Of a stretch of 24,801 nt of DNA, positions 1 through 9,204 are shown piece after piece. Below the pieces are notes generated by a model that did no database searches, was not told the origin of the DNA, and saw only the letters and a program-made list of their open reading frames with translations. The stretch is taken from assembly GCF_022376445.1 (NCBI RefSeq), contig NW_025955491.1, positions 1-24,801 of the forward strand, written 5' to 3'. How positions within the stretch are numbered: position 1 is the stretch's first letter; each line of letters opens with the position of its first letter. Source of the stretch: Fomitopsis serialis (lineage: Eukaryota > Basidiomycota > Agaricomycetes > Polyporales > Fomitopsidaceae). The translations under genes were made by a program, and so were the position numbers.

Positions 1-20
1 TGACCCAGTCCGCAAAGCCG

Positions 21-3000
21 TCACCGCTTCGCCAGCAACAGTTCCTTCAGCTCTCTCATCTGCTCCCTCATCATCTCGATCTCGTTCAACATCAAAGCTT
101 CGTTCGACTGCACAGGCGCAACACACATCATCATCCGCTCATTAACCACATATGAGGGGACTTACCCGCGTCGTATCCGGGAACGCCTTCACAAGCTCCT
201 CAAATGGCACTCTACTAATCTCGAGGCCTTTTGCGCGGTCACCCGGGTGCACGCCCGGGTCCTCGAACTCGGGCGTGTCCTCGCCGCCTTCGTCTGGATG
301 TGTGAAGAAGTCGCGGATCCACCGGTTCTTGGATGGGTCCAGCTCGGCCTCGTACAGAGCGATGGCGCAGAGCGGGATGAAGAACAGGACCATCATGACG
401 CAGCGGTTGACCTTATGCGGAATATACGATTAGTATGATAGTCTCCTGGGGACGGGCAGAGCTTACTCTGTCGTATGTTCGCTTGCTCACGAAGAATCTA
501 GATGAAGAAGTCTGATGAAGGCAAATCCATTTCCTGATGATGAGCACTTACTCGAGAGGCGCGACGAGAAGGATTTCGACGATATTGAACGGAGCGGGAT
601 AGACATACTCGTCAGGTGCACGAATCATACCGCAACTTTACCAGCAAAGTACGTGAGGTACTCCGCAGCAGCGTCCTCAACAACCTTCAACGGTATAATC
701 AGGGAGAGGAAACAGTAAGAGAGAACAGTTGACTGACATCGTCATACGCCGATGAGAACAGCGAGATGAGAACGTTGATGAGGATGACAGCGGTCGCAAT
801 GTTCCAGCTAGACGAAGGCATCCGTTCTCACACATGCACCAGTTGAGAAGGAAGAGTGCGCACCCGTAGTACAGCCATTGTCCCGCAGTGCTATCACACG
901 CAAGTTGAGACCCGTCAGTCATCTGAATCGCGACGAATACTCCCACCTGTTAGCGAACATGTCGTAATTCGGTGACCTATTGCATATCCAACATGAGATC
1001 ATAAGCAGCAAAACCACGACAGCAAAAAGAACACGGACTGTAGCAACGCCTGGATCAAGACATGCACAACCTATCCTCGCCAACAAACAAACCAGCAGCC
1101 TTGAGTTCCTCTTGTATCAATGAAAGACCCGAGAATAAACGCACCTCATACGCATGGTCGTTCTGCCCGTCTGCAGCGTCTAGTGCATACAGTCCCTGCA
1201 AGAACCCGATGCCGAGCAGACCTAACAGCTACAAGCCATGTTTGAGCGCCAACCCAAGGAGTATCCCGAAGGATGGACCCACCCCGAAGAATATACCCGA
1301 CTCCTTCAGCATGCGCGCGACGCAAATCTGCATCGTCCCCACGGGCCTGAGGGCCGGTTAGCCCAACCTGCACTGCATCGCTAAACTGTCCACGTACTGG
1401 AACCCATCGAATATCGGTATGACCTCTGCATCACGCCATTGGTGAGCATAGGGTACTTACCCGCACCTACCCGCAGTATATCTCACTCACTCATCCTACC
1501 CCAAACGACGCGATCAGTTTCCACATCAACCCATCTCGACAGTTCCTTACCAAATCAAAGGCGCGACGAAGCTCAGACACTGGAACGCGCGCAGACGGAA
1601 CGTCACACTCTGCGGCTCCACGGAGAAGATCCCCGCGACGCGCAGCACGAAGGCGACGGTGAGGAGCGAGTCGGTCGTCACGCTAATGATGTCCCAGAAT
1701 CCGAGCGTGCGCCATGAGACGAACAGGAGGAGCTTGAAGAGCTAGTACGCGCGATCAGGGGAAGGGGCGGGAGTATGTAGAGTTCGGCAGACTGACCTTG
1801 TGCAAATCTACGGCAATGTTTCGAGCGCGTTGAGAACATGGCGCGTACATATTCTGGCTCAGACACTCACCGTCGAAGGAGAACGCGAGGCCGAGGACGT
1901 ACATGACGACTTCCCAGAAGTCCAATTCGGAATGCTCGGGGTTTAGCTTGTCTAACGGTTCACGCACTAGTACAAACACCATAAGCTAATTTGCTGTCCA
2001 AGCCTCTTGAAACAACTCACCTGCTTGAGAGTACGCAAACAAGAATAATATCCAAACTACGATACGGAAGATGTTTTGGTATCTGTAGTTCTCAATATTG
2101 TGAGCGGGAGGCAACAATCAAAGCTAAGCTATTGACAATACCTTGGTACCGAGAGGCGTCCAGGGCTCAAATGAGCCCAGAAGCCGTCATAACCATATTG
2201 CCTGTACGGCACGACTGCGTGGAATCAATGTCAATGTTAGAAGCGATGCCTGGTGAAAAACGGAGCGCACAATCAATTTCATGATCGTCTTCATGCTTCT
2301 GCACAAGCTGTCCTCGCCATAGGAAGTTGATAACTAGTTACAGAAAACTTCAACCTGCGAACAGCTTCGAACATCGTGGTCCTTACTGTCCTGTGCTTCC
2401 GTCGAAGACAAAAATATTGTACTATGTCGATGCAACATCAGTGGGCCTGCAAGGTCTGCAGAGAGCAATGCGAGGCAGACCAGTGAGAATCGATAGCCAG
2501 CTCAAGAGCACTCGCTTTCTCGCTGTCATCCTCATCGACCTCTTTGAATCTGAATCGGGTGGACAGCATGACGACAGTCTTGTCGGGCGGAGCTAGATGA
2601 ATGACGCGACGGGCGAGGACTTCGCATGCGATAGCTGCATAGGTCGGAAGTCAAACAACTTTCAAAGAGTACAGACATAGAGCGCACATACCCCTTCCCA
2701 GGTTCTCTCCATAGTCCGCAGGATTCGTATTGGCATCCCACATGAACTCTTTCCGAGCCCTTAGCAAGGCATATGGCAACTACCAATTCGTGAGCCAGAT
2801 GCAATGAGGTGTCAAAATCCTACTTACTGCTTGCACGAAGTCTCCTGCAGCTCGGGTGTATGCATCGATGACCTGCGGGGTAATGACCCTGCTCGTTGGA
2901 TCCTCAATGCTCTCTGGCGACACTTCCACTGGCAATAGCTTGAGTGTGAGCGCGCGTACGCGCTTGATCAAGTCTGTGCGATAGCTTCAGTTTCCAGCCC

Positions 3001-3125
3001 TCGTTGTATGCCCGGTAACGCGTACTGGTCACGGTCTCTGGCTCTGGGCGGTTGCGGGAATAGTAGGCAGCGGGGAGAAGGCCTGCACGGTCATCCTCTG
3101 CGTCGCCGTTTATTCGTTCAGACAT
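21..3125 (-). CDS. yvc1: Yvc1-type TRP vacuolar cation channel, 23 exons
   Basis: This is a fungal TRP channel of the Yvc1 family, which releases Ca2+ from the vacuole. My exon model, in gene order, is 3026-3125, 2828-2973, 2692-2779, 2481-2634, 2387-2421, 2271-2333, 2142-2214, 2021-2082, 1871-1966, 1797-1807, 1551-1741, 1491-1495, 1398-1425, 1283-1346, 1145-1228, 1039-1070, 947-976, 864-890, 738-807, 552-684, 467-497, 166-411 and 21-107. It gives about 618 residues. The N-terminus starts MSERINGDAEDD. Hydrophobic helices include FRIVVWILFLFAYSQA, FWEVVMYVLGLAFSF and LFKLLLFVSWRTLGFW. The pore-side stretch contains FANSTAGQWLYYGWNIATA followed by INVLISLFSSAYDD. The tail contains ELDPSKNRWIRDFFTHPDEG and ends in a short coiled coil (MREQMRELKELLLAKR). 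All phases agree except exon 552-684, which is one base short near 628-634. Two exons are only 5 and 11 nt. Family assignment rests on remembered fungal Yvc1 sequences. Confidence 0.87.
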
Positions 3126-3375
3126 CCGGAATCCTACAGCGGTCGTATGTCGAAAAACCAAGAAGCTGAAGAACACACGGAGGCAGCGCGCAGCAGTGTG
3201 TTCGCGGTGCGCAGAGGCCGCGAGAGGTCGGGGCGGGCGTGCCTGAGTGACGCACAGAGCGCGTTCCGGTCACATGGCCGTAACTGACCGCCCCTCGGCA
3301 TCGCCCGTCCAACAGCTCGCTGTAGCGATCGCTTGACTGCGAGTACTGCACCCTGCCAGACGCGTGCACGCAACC
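3126..3375. promoter_or_regulatory. Divergent promoter between yvc1 and arpc3
   Basis: These 250 bp separate the two start codons, so both promoters and 5' UTRs must fit here. The stretch is GC-rich and shows no clear TATA box on either strand. Small reading frames on the minus strand (for example 3118-3432) cross the ARPC3 start and are not supported as genes. Confidence 0.5.
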
Positions 3376-4074
3376 ATGCCAGTAAGCCCGCCCATTCACT
3401 GCCTTACCGGTTTTGACGTGTTTGTTAGGCATACCATTCGTCGTTCAATGAGGAGCCAGACATCCGCCAGGTCGGCAACATGGCCGTCCTGCCCATCAAG
3501 ACCAAGTTTCGTGGTCCAGCACCACTAGGTGCGCAGCGCCCACTCGATCTCCCATGAATCTTGAAAGCAAACATCGTACACGTTTAGCGGACTACTCACA
3601 AGCCGACGTCATCGACGAGACCATCGACCTCTTCCGTGCCAACTCCCTCTTCCGCAACTTCGAGATCAAGGGCCCCGCCGACCGCCTCCTCATCGTCCTC
3701 ATCCTCTTCGTATCCGACTGCCTCGCAAAGATCGGCTCTGCGCGGACGGTTCCAAGCCAGCTAGAGGCCAACAAGATGCTGAACACGCTATCCGTGGACA
3801 ACTTCCCTATTCCCGGCGATGCCACCTTCGTTCTGAACGCGCATTACGCGCCTCCCGCCAGCAGGGCTGATGCCGGTATGATGTGTCTGTTCGTCTGCGT
3901 CGTCTGTTTTCTCAGCTATTATGACATCCAGATTACCTGCGACAATATTTGGTCCAGGTGCGGCAAGAGCTCGCTGCGCGTCTCGTGGAGAAGCTGTATG
4001 CAGACGGCACGGGAAAGCCCAGCAAGTGGTGGATGTCGTTCCAGAAGAGGCGCTTCATGAACAGGAGCACTTGA
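3376..4074 (+). CDS. arpc3: Actin-related protein 2/3 complex subunit 3 (p21-Arc)
   Basis: This is the ARPC3 (Arc18/p21) subunit of the Arp2/3 complex, which nucleates branched actin filaments at cortical patches and endocytic sites. Exons are 3376-3381 (only ATG CCA), 3429-3528, 3603-3875 and 3932-4074, giving 173 residues, the usual family size. All junction phases agree. Recognisable blocks are [11 protein letters not shown] at the N-terminus, [51 protein letters not shown] and the C-terminal [16 protein letters not shown]. The first exon codes for only two residues, so the true start is easy to miss. The start was chosen because ATGCCA spliced to GCATACC restores the conserved MPAYHS. The gene is divergent from yvc1 and convergent with nob1, with a 142-bp AT-rich space between the stop codons. 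I see no damage. Confidence 0.94.
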
Positions 4075-4216
4075 GCGGAAGCAATGGATCGTGTACGCAT
4101 ATCCAAAGATGTACTCTTTATTTTATTAATCCTCTGGAAACCTACAACTGGCTAACCCTACGAAGAACTGCGTCGATCGTACATGCTAACTCCCAACCAC
4201 GTCTCCTCAGCCCAGC

Positions 4217-5924
4217 TTATTTCTTCCTTCTCCTCTCATTAGGGTTCTTCTTCCCGTACCCAATGACCGGCATATCCCCATCAAAGCCCCTACTCCTCAT
4301 ACTCCTCCCCTTCCCGCCCGCGCTCGCGCTCATAATCTCCGGCACCCAATCCGGGTCCATCCAGCTGCCCAGAGCTGCTCCGCCCTCGCCTATCCCCCAC
4401 GACTGGCCACGCTCAGGAGCCTTTTCTCCTCCCTGTCGCGCTTCCCGTCCGCGCGCTTCTTCGCGCGCTGCCACGCGAGCTGGTCCTCGCGCAGGACGAG
4501 GCCATCGCCCGGCCCGCCCTTCGCGGTGCCAGGCTTGGGCGCGGGGATGGAGTAGATCGTGCCCCGGGTTTTGAACTGGAAGTTCTTCTTGAGGTGGACT
4601 TGGAGTGCGGGTGTGTTTGGCCCGGCGGTGGGTGAGGAGATCGTGACGGAGGCGCGCAGGAGGGAGGGGTTCCCGCAGGAAGGGCAGAACTTTCGTGAGT
4701 TGTCTTTGCATATTCTGAGAGTGAAGGCGTGAGCGATCTCGTCTCCGATGGATGACGGGAGGAAGAGAGACATACTTGAAGCAAGCATGGCATCGCAACA
4801 CCCAGCTCTTTACCCGCTCGATCCGCTTCCCTTCCACACTTACAAGACCCAGGCCCATCTGCAATAGCACGTTCTGCATCGCAAAATCCGCAGTCATGCA
4901 CCCTACGGGAATATGCTCCCGCTTGCCCTTGCCCTTCTTGCCCGTCTCGTCGGATGGCAGCAGGTTCAGCGCACGCGATTTGTGCAGAGCGACGTTAGAT
5001 GGGGTGATCCACTCGCCCACGCCGTCATCATCATCGTCCGAAGGGTCGTCGTAAAGTGGTTCAGGCTGTGAGTTCGTGTGGACCGTGTTCGGTGATGTAC
5101 CAGATGGGATAGTAGATGAGGCAGGCTGTGAAGGTGTTTCTTTCGGCTGCTCCCCCTGGTCTCGTATCGGCTGCAATTCCACGTCCAGAGGTTCCCTCTC
5201 TTGATGGTCATCTTCTGCTTCACCATTGATATCGGCTTTAGTCTCCTCAACCTCCTCGTCCTCGTCCAGATCTGATGATGATGGTATGTCCGAGTCTGGA
5301 GGCTCCTGCTCCGTGTCGTCGTCTGCGTCGAATAGCTCTTCTGCACCGCTTTCTTCAGCAGCCCTTTCATCTGCTTCTTCATGTCTAGGATCCTGAGCCG
5401 GGTTGGATGTAATTTCAGGTGTCCCCTGAACATCGCTCGGGGTACTCGCATCGTTAATCTTGGCAGACAGATCAGTCATGCTTTCGCGAAGGATCTTCTG
5501 CAACGCACTTTCTCTGCATCCCCAGAAGTCTTGGTTTGCTCCCTCTCCTTCACGTCCAACGCATATGTCAAAGCCAACACACACAGATCCGCGTGCGAGA
5601 GCACCGAGTAATCACCCGTCTTCTTCGCAGACTGTATCACTATCCCTCTCTTAGCTCTCCCTACCACACACCTACCAATAGATCGCACTCACCATGTGCC
5701 AGCGACGCGGCGTCAGGGCCCCGCACGTCGATCCTCACGCCCGCCGACAGTCCGAGCCTCTCAAAGTGTTCCCTGGCGCGCTTGTCCTTCAGCTCCTCGA
5801 GCACCTGCGGCACGGTGTAGTACGTCTCTGCGAGCCCGCGCAGGGGCGAGAGCGAGAGCAGCGGGCCCGCGTCTAGGACGAGGTGTTTGCAGGTGGGTTT
5901 TGTGTCGGTGGATGAGGAGGCCAT
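4217..5924 (-). CDS. nob1: NOB1, 20S pre-rRNA D-site endonuclease (two frame breaks)
   Basis: Nob1 cuts the 3' end of 18S rRNA in pre-40S particles in the cytoplasm. Exons are 5693-5924, 4776-5639 and 4217-4714, for about 531 residues once frame is restored. The N-terminal PIN nuclease domain reads LVLDAGPLLSLSPLRGLAE, then VPQVLEELKDKRAR and VLSHADLCVLALTYALD, with the acidic residues expected of a PIN active site. A long acidic Ser/Glu/Asp linker follows. The C-terminal zinc ribbon has LRCHACFK then RKFCPSCGNPS, giving two CxxC pairs. Next come the HLKKNFQFKTRGTIYS block and a Lys/Arg-rich tail ending NPNERRRKK. Exon 2 is one base short somewhere in about 5476-5584, in the unconserved linker. 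Exon 3 is one base short at a C run on the plus strand (4394-4398). Because Nob1 is essential in yeast, I read the breaks as likely sequence errors. Confidence 0.9.
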
Positions 5925-6532
5925 GTCTGCAACGGCTAGCGGTAGTGGTGGCTGCAGGTGCTAGAAGTCAAAAATTCTGTGGAGGACGGATCGCGATCTC
6001 GATCGAAGACGCTGTCGTCAAATTCGGACATGCGAATTTGACCGCCACCTGCCACTGTTCGCCGGGGCAACTTGGCCCACTGGCCGATGTCTTCCTCTCC
6101 TGTATGTTCAATTTCTGCGACGCTCTTGCTTTCGACGGTCGTTGACCTCACCATTGTGATATATGTCATTCTGGATCTAGAAGTGACCACAAGCCTGATT
6201 ATCCCAGACGTACGTTCAAGGTCACATCGTCCGGGTATGTACGAAGACCGCCGACCGGCTCGGTCTGGCGACCCTCGCCTTGTGGACTGTAGTGGACCGG
6301 ATCCTGGCTACATTGGAGCGTCGAATTCTCCGTTGTGTTGGACCCGTTGTGCGTTTCAGAGTTAAAATTCCTTGCTATTATTAATCGGATTCTTCGGACG
6401 CAACGCAGTGCAGGACGAGATGTCGCTCTATCATCATGGCGGCGCGTGTCATTGCATATAGCCTGACTGCGTACTGCAACACGGTTTCTCTCACCTATTT
6501 CTCTGTCGTCCACTGAAACCTTTACTACCAAT
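5925..6532. other. Intergenic region between nob1 and a small plus-strand gene
   Basis: This 608-bp stretch must hold the nob1 promoter (minus) and the promoter of the gene at 6533 (plus). Short open frames on both strands, up to 110 codons, show no recognisable protein and no intron support. I see no TATA box, tRNA or repeat that I can defend. Confidence 0.4.
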
Positions 6533-6970
6533 ATGACTCCTCAGCAGATGGCCGCGCGCGTCCAGCAGCTGAGCAGTCAGATTCACTCCCTCGAGCAGAA
6601 CATCGACCACCGATGTATCCTGCGCGATCAAGCCCTGGACCGCGCCAACTCGTTGGAGAACTGGCTTTTAACTCAAGCAACGAATCATCCTCGTTCGTCC
6701 GCTCAATTCACTCTGATCATTAACTTCTTCGAGGTCCACTGACTTTTGGGCACATCGGCAGACGCCGCCGCGGCGCGCGTCAGCCTCATCCAGGCGCAGA
6801 ACGTCGTCCGCGAGTCCGACGTTCATATTCGAAACGGCCAGAACCAGATGGCCTCTCTCACGCAGCAGCGCTACCAGCTCCAGGCCAACCTACAACGCGT
6901 GCAATGGAACGCGTATAATGCCAGAGTTGTGCAGTTGAACCACAACGCACGCGCTGTGGCCCGCCGCTGA
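6533..6970 (+). CDS. Small coiled-coil protein, function unknown
   Basis: I do not recognise this gene. Two exons, 6533-6692 and 6762-6970, join in phase to give 122 residues. The first exon opens MTPQQMAARVQQLSSQIHSL and is rich in Gln, Leu and Glu. The second contains RVSLIQAQNVVRESD and MASLTQQRYQLQANLQRVQ, and the protein ends HNARAVARR. Heptad-like spacing of Leu, Val and Ile with many Gln and Arg suggests an almost wholly coiled-coil, basic protein. There is no signal peptide or membrane segment. The intron uses a weak donor (GTTCGT) but has a good branch-like CACTGAC and a CAG acceptor; without splicing the frame stops at 6741. A possible poly(A) signal lies 133 nt past the stop. The splice in phase and even residue composition favour a real gene, but I have no homology support. 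Confidence 0.55.
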
Positions 6971-7377
6971 GGTTGAGGCAGCGTAGTTTGTATATCAAAC
7001 GCCGCCAGTACTAGTTGTGCGTGAGAGCCTCAAGTGACACACGCCTGATTCACACTGACCTGACTCCTGAGCCCTCAGGTTGTTCTCCAGCACCGCGATG
7101 ACAATAAATTCGGTTTCCAAGCTAGCATCAGTTTGTGCCCTGTCGACATGGTAGAGTCGTATCAAGGTGTTGAATGGTTTGATGATTGTTCATCTTGACA
7201 ATGTGGGTTCTACCAGTATGCTCTCAGCCTCAACCATCAACGGCTTCGACCATCGGTCAAGCAAGCTACAGTGGTCTCCACTCGATTGAGATGGAAGTAC
7301 TAAACATACAACTGGTGTTGCTACACGAGGGAGACCTGGGGCTACGCACTCAGTACGCTTTCATTGCTGCAACACCG
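6971..7377. other. Convergent intergenic region before leu2
   Basis: This 407-bp stretch lies between the stop of the coiled-coil gene and the stop of leu2, so it should hold only two 3' UTRs and terminators. It contains an AATAAA on the plus strand. Small open frames such as 7186-7389 carry no recognisable motif. Confidence 0.45.
7103..7108 (+). terminator. Possible poly(A) signal AATAAA
   Basis: A perfect AATAAA lies 133 nt after the stop of the small coiled-coil gene on the same strand. Fungal poly(A) signals are loose, so this is suggestive only. Confidence 0.35.
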
Positions 7378-8740
7378 TCACGCCAGTGATGCCTTCAGGA
7401 CCTCGACAATCTTGTCACCGATCTCCGTCGTCTTCACGCTCCCGCCAAGATCCGCCGTTCTCAGCTCGAAGCCGCCGACATCCTGGTTGTCAAGTACCTT
7501 CCGTACGGCGCCTTCGATGGCCTGCGCGTACTTGTCGAGACCCAGCGAGTACCGGAGGAGCATCGCCGCGCTGAGGATAGTGCCGATCGGGTTCGCAATG
7601 CCCTTTCCGGCAATGTCGGGTGCGGAGCCGTGGATGGGCTCGTAGAGACCGTACGTCGGCTTGAAGTCCGGTGAGAGGGCATCCGTGACGGAGGGCGCGC
7701 CCGCAAGGGATGCTGACGGGAGCAAACCGAGCGATCCAGGAATGACACTGGCCTCGTCCGAGAGACTGGATTTCTCACGTCAGTATAGCGAGAACGACAG
7801 TGCGATATTACTCACATGTCTCCGAAGAGGTTCTCCGTGACGAGGACGCCGTTCAGCTTTTTGGGGCTGGCGACCATGACCATGGACGCCGAGTCGACCA
7901 GGGTGTGGTCTAGCTGGAGCTGGGGGTACTCATTCTGCAACGTCTCGACAACGACCTTCCTCCACAGCCTCGAGCTTGCAAGCACGTTCGCCTTGTCGAC
8001 TGAGTGGATCGCCAACGGCGGGTTCGCATTCAACGCGATCTGCGCTGCCACGCGCGTGATCCGCTGCACCTCAGGGATGCTGTAGATCATCGTGTCGTAG
8101 GCGACATCGGGCTCCGATGCCTGACCAAGCTCTTTACGTTCGCCGAAGTACGCGCCTCCAATTAGCTCGCGGATGATGATGATGTCCGTGCCTTGGGCAA
8201 TCGAGGCCTTCAGCGGGGAGTATGCGAGGAGCGAGTCGGAGGCGAAGTTGCATGGCCGGATGTTGGCGTAGAGGCCGAGGGCTTTACGGAGCCCCAGAAG
8301 ACCTTGCTCAGGGCGCACTTTGCTGTTGACGTCCCACTTGGGCCCGCCGACCGAGCCTATGGTTAGGTCTCAGAATGTACCAAGCCATGAGAGGGCAAAT
8401 GACATACCCATGAGGATGGCGTCGGCTTCCTTGCAAGCCTTGAGGGTCGACTCCGGCAATGGGTGGCCGGTAGCATCGATGGCACACCCACCGAAGAGGT
8501 GCTCCTCGAGCTTGAGCTCGATGTCCGGGATGTAGCGGAGACGACTTCAAGCACCCGGACGGCCTGAGCAACCACGTCGGGGCCTGGGATGATGTTAGAG
8601 ATAAATTAATCTGGGACTGATACGCGCTACATACCAATGCCATCCCCGGGGAGGACGACCACGCGGAATCTACATGATCGCGAAGAACTCAGCACGTATT
8701 CTACCGAAAGAATTGGATGTGCTCACGACTTCTTGGGCAT
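7378..8740 (-). CDS. leu2: 3-isopropylmalate dehydrogenase (one frame break)
   Basis: Leu2 oxidises and decarboxylates 3-isopropylmalate to 2-ketoisocaproate with NAD+, the third step of leucine synthesis. Exons are 8727-8740, 8635-8669, 8408-8583, 7816-8356 and 7378-7765, about 384 residues. The 14-nt first exon codes MPKKS, which splices to [18 protein letters not shown]. Later blocks are [14 protein letters not shown], the NAD/substrate region GSVGGPKWD, the catalytic [13 protein letters not shown], the signature [17 protein letters not shown] and the C-terminal [19 protein letters not shown]. Length and order match the family. Exon 3 is one base short near 8530-8545: the frame leaves EVVS and resumes one base off at [12 protein letters not shown]. 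All other junctions agree. Leucine synthesis is normally intact in saprotrophic fungi, so the break is probably not biological. Confidence 0.93.
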
Positions 8741-9204
8741 GATCGAGGAAGAGAGAAAGCGTTGTACGGATTACACCAAGCTGTCTCTCCGAGATATATG
8801 GTTTGCGGAGAGGGTTGTTCACGGAGGGCCGTTCAGAAGAGAACGCGAGTCATAGGACATGGAGAGCCTTCTTCCGATGGATAATTGCGGTCACGTGATC
8901 GAGTATCGCATCAGTATGTCCACATCCGTGAAATCCTGGACGAGGAACCAGTGTACACGGTGAGTAAATCGAGCAACCAGAGGTGACTAGATGGGCTGCA
9001 TGACCAGTAAGTGCTGTTTATGCGGGTGCATTGGTACATAGGTGCCGACGCCCAACGATAAGTGATACTACAGACCGGGGCCGACTCCCGCTGCACTTCT
9101 GGGTCGAACCCAAAACGACACGCCTGAGAACAGCAAAAGATTCCATTTATATCCGGAAGCACAACAAAGTCGGGGTGAAAGCAATAATAAATCGCGGTAT
9201 CCCG
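8741..9204. other. leu2 upstream region and vps17 3' region
   Basis: Both flanking genes are on the minus strand, so this 464-bp stretch holds the leu2 promoter next to 8741 and the vps17 3' UTR next to 9204. It contains a palindromic TCACGTGA at 8891-8898 and a CCGGGGCCGA at 9075-9084 that is one base off the yeast Leu3 consensus. No gene is visible. Confidence 0.45.
8891..8898. promoter_or_regulatory. TCACGTGA palindrome upstream of leu2
   Basis: This perfect 8-bp palindrome has a CACGTG core and lies about 150 bp upstream of the leu2 start codon. CACGTG is the classic site for basic helix-loop-helix factors such as Cbf1 and Pho4 in yeast, which also act at amino-acid genes. Function here is inferred from position only. 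Confidence 0.35.

Noticed and set aside
3921..4574. 217-codon plus-strand frame overlapping arpc3 and nob1
   Set aside because: Its first part reads the last arpc3 exon in the wrong frame and the rest is antisense to nob1; it is rich in Arg, Pro and Ala with no motif.
5476..5584. An extra intron in nob1 to explain the linker frame change
   Set aside because: The only in-frame option is a GTGAAG donor to a TTGCAG acceptor, about 56 nt. It would remove VKEREQ from a lysine/glutamate-rich coding-like stretch. I kept a one-base loss as likelier but could not exclude the intron.
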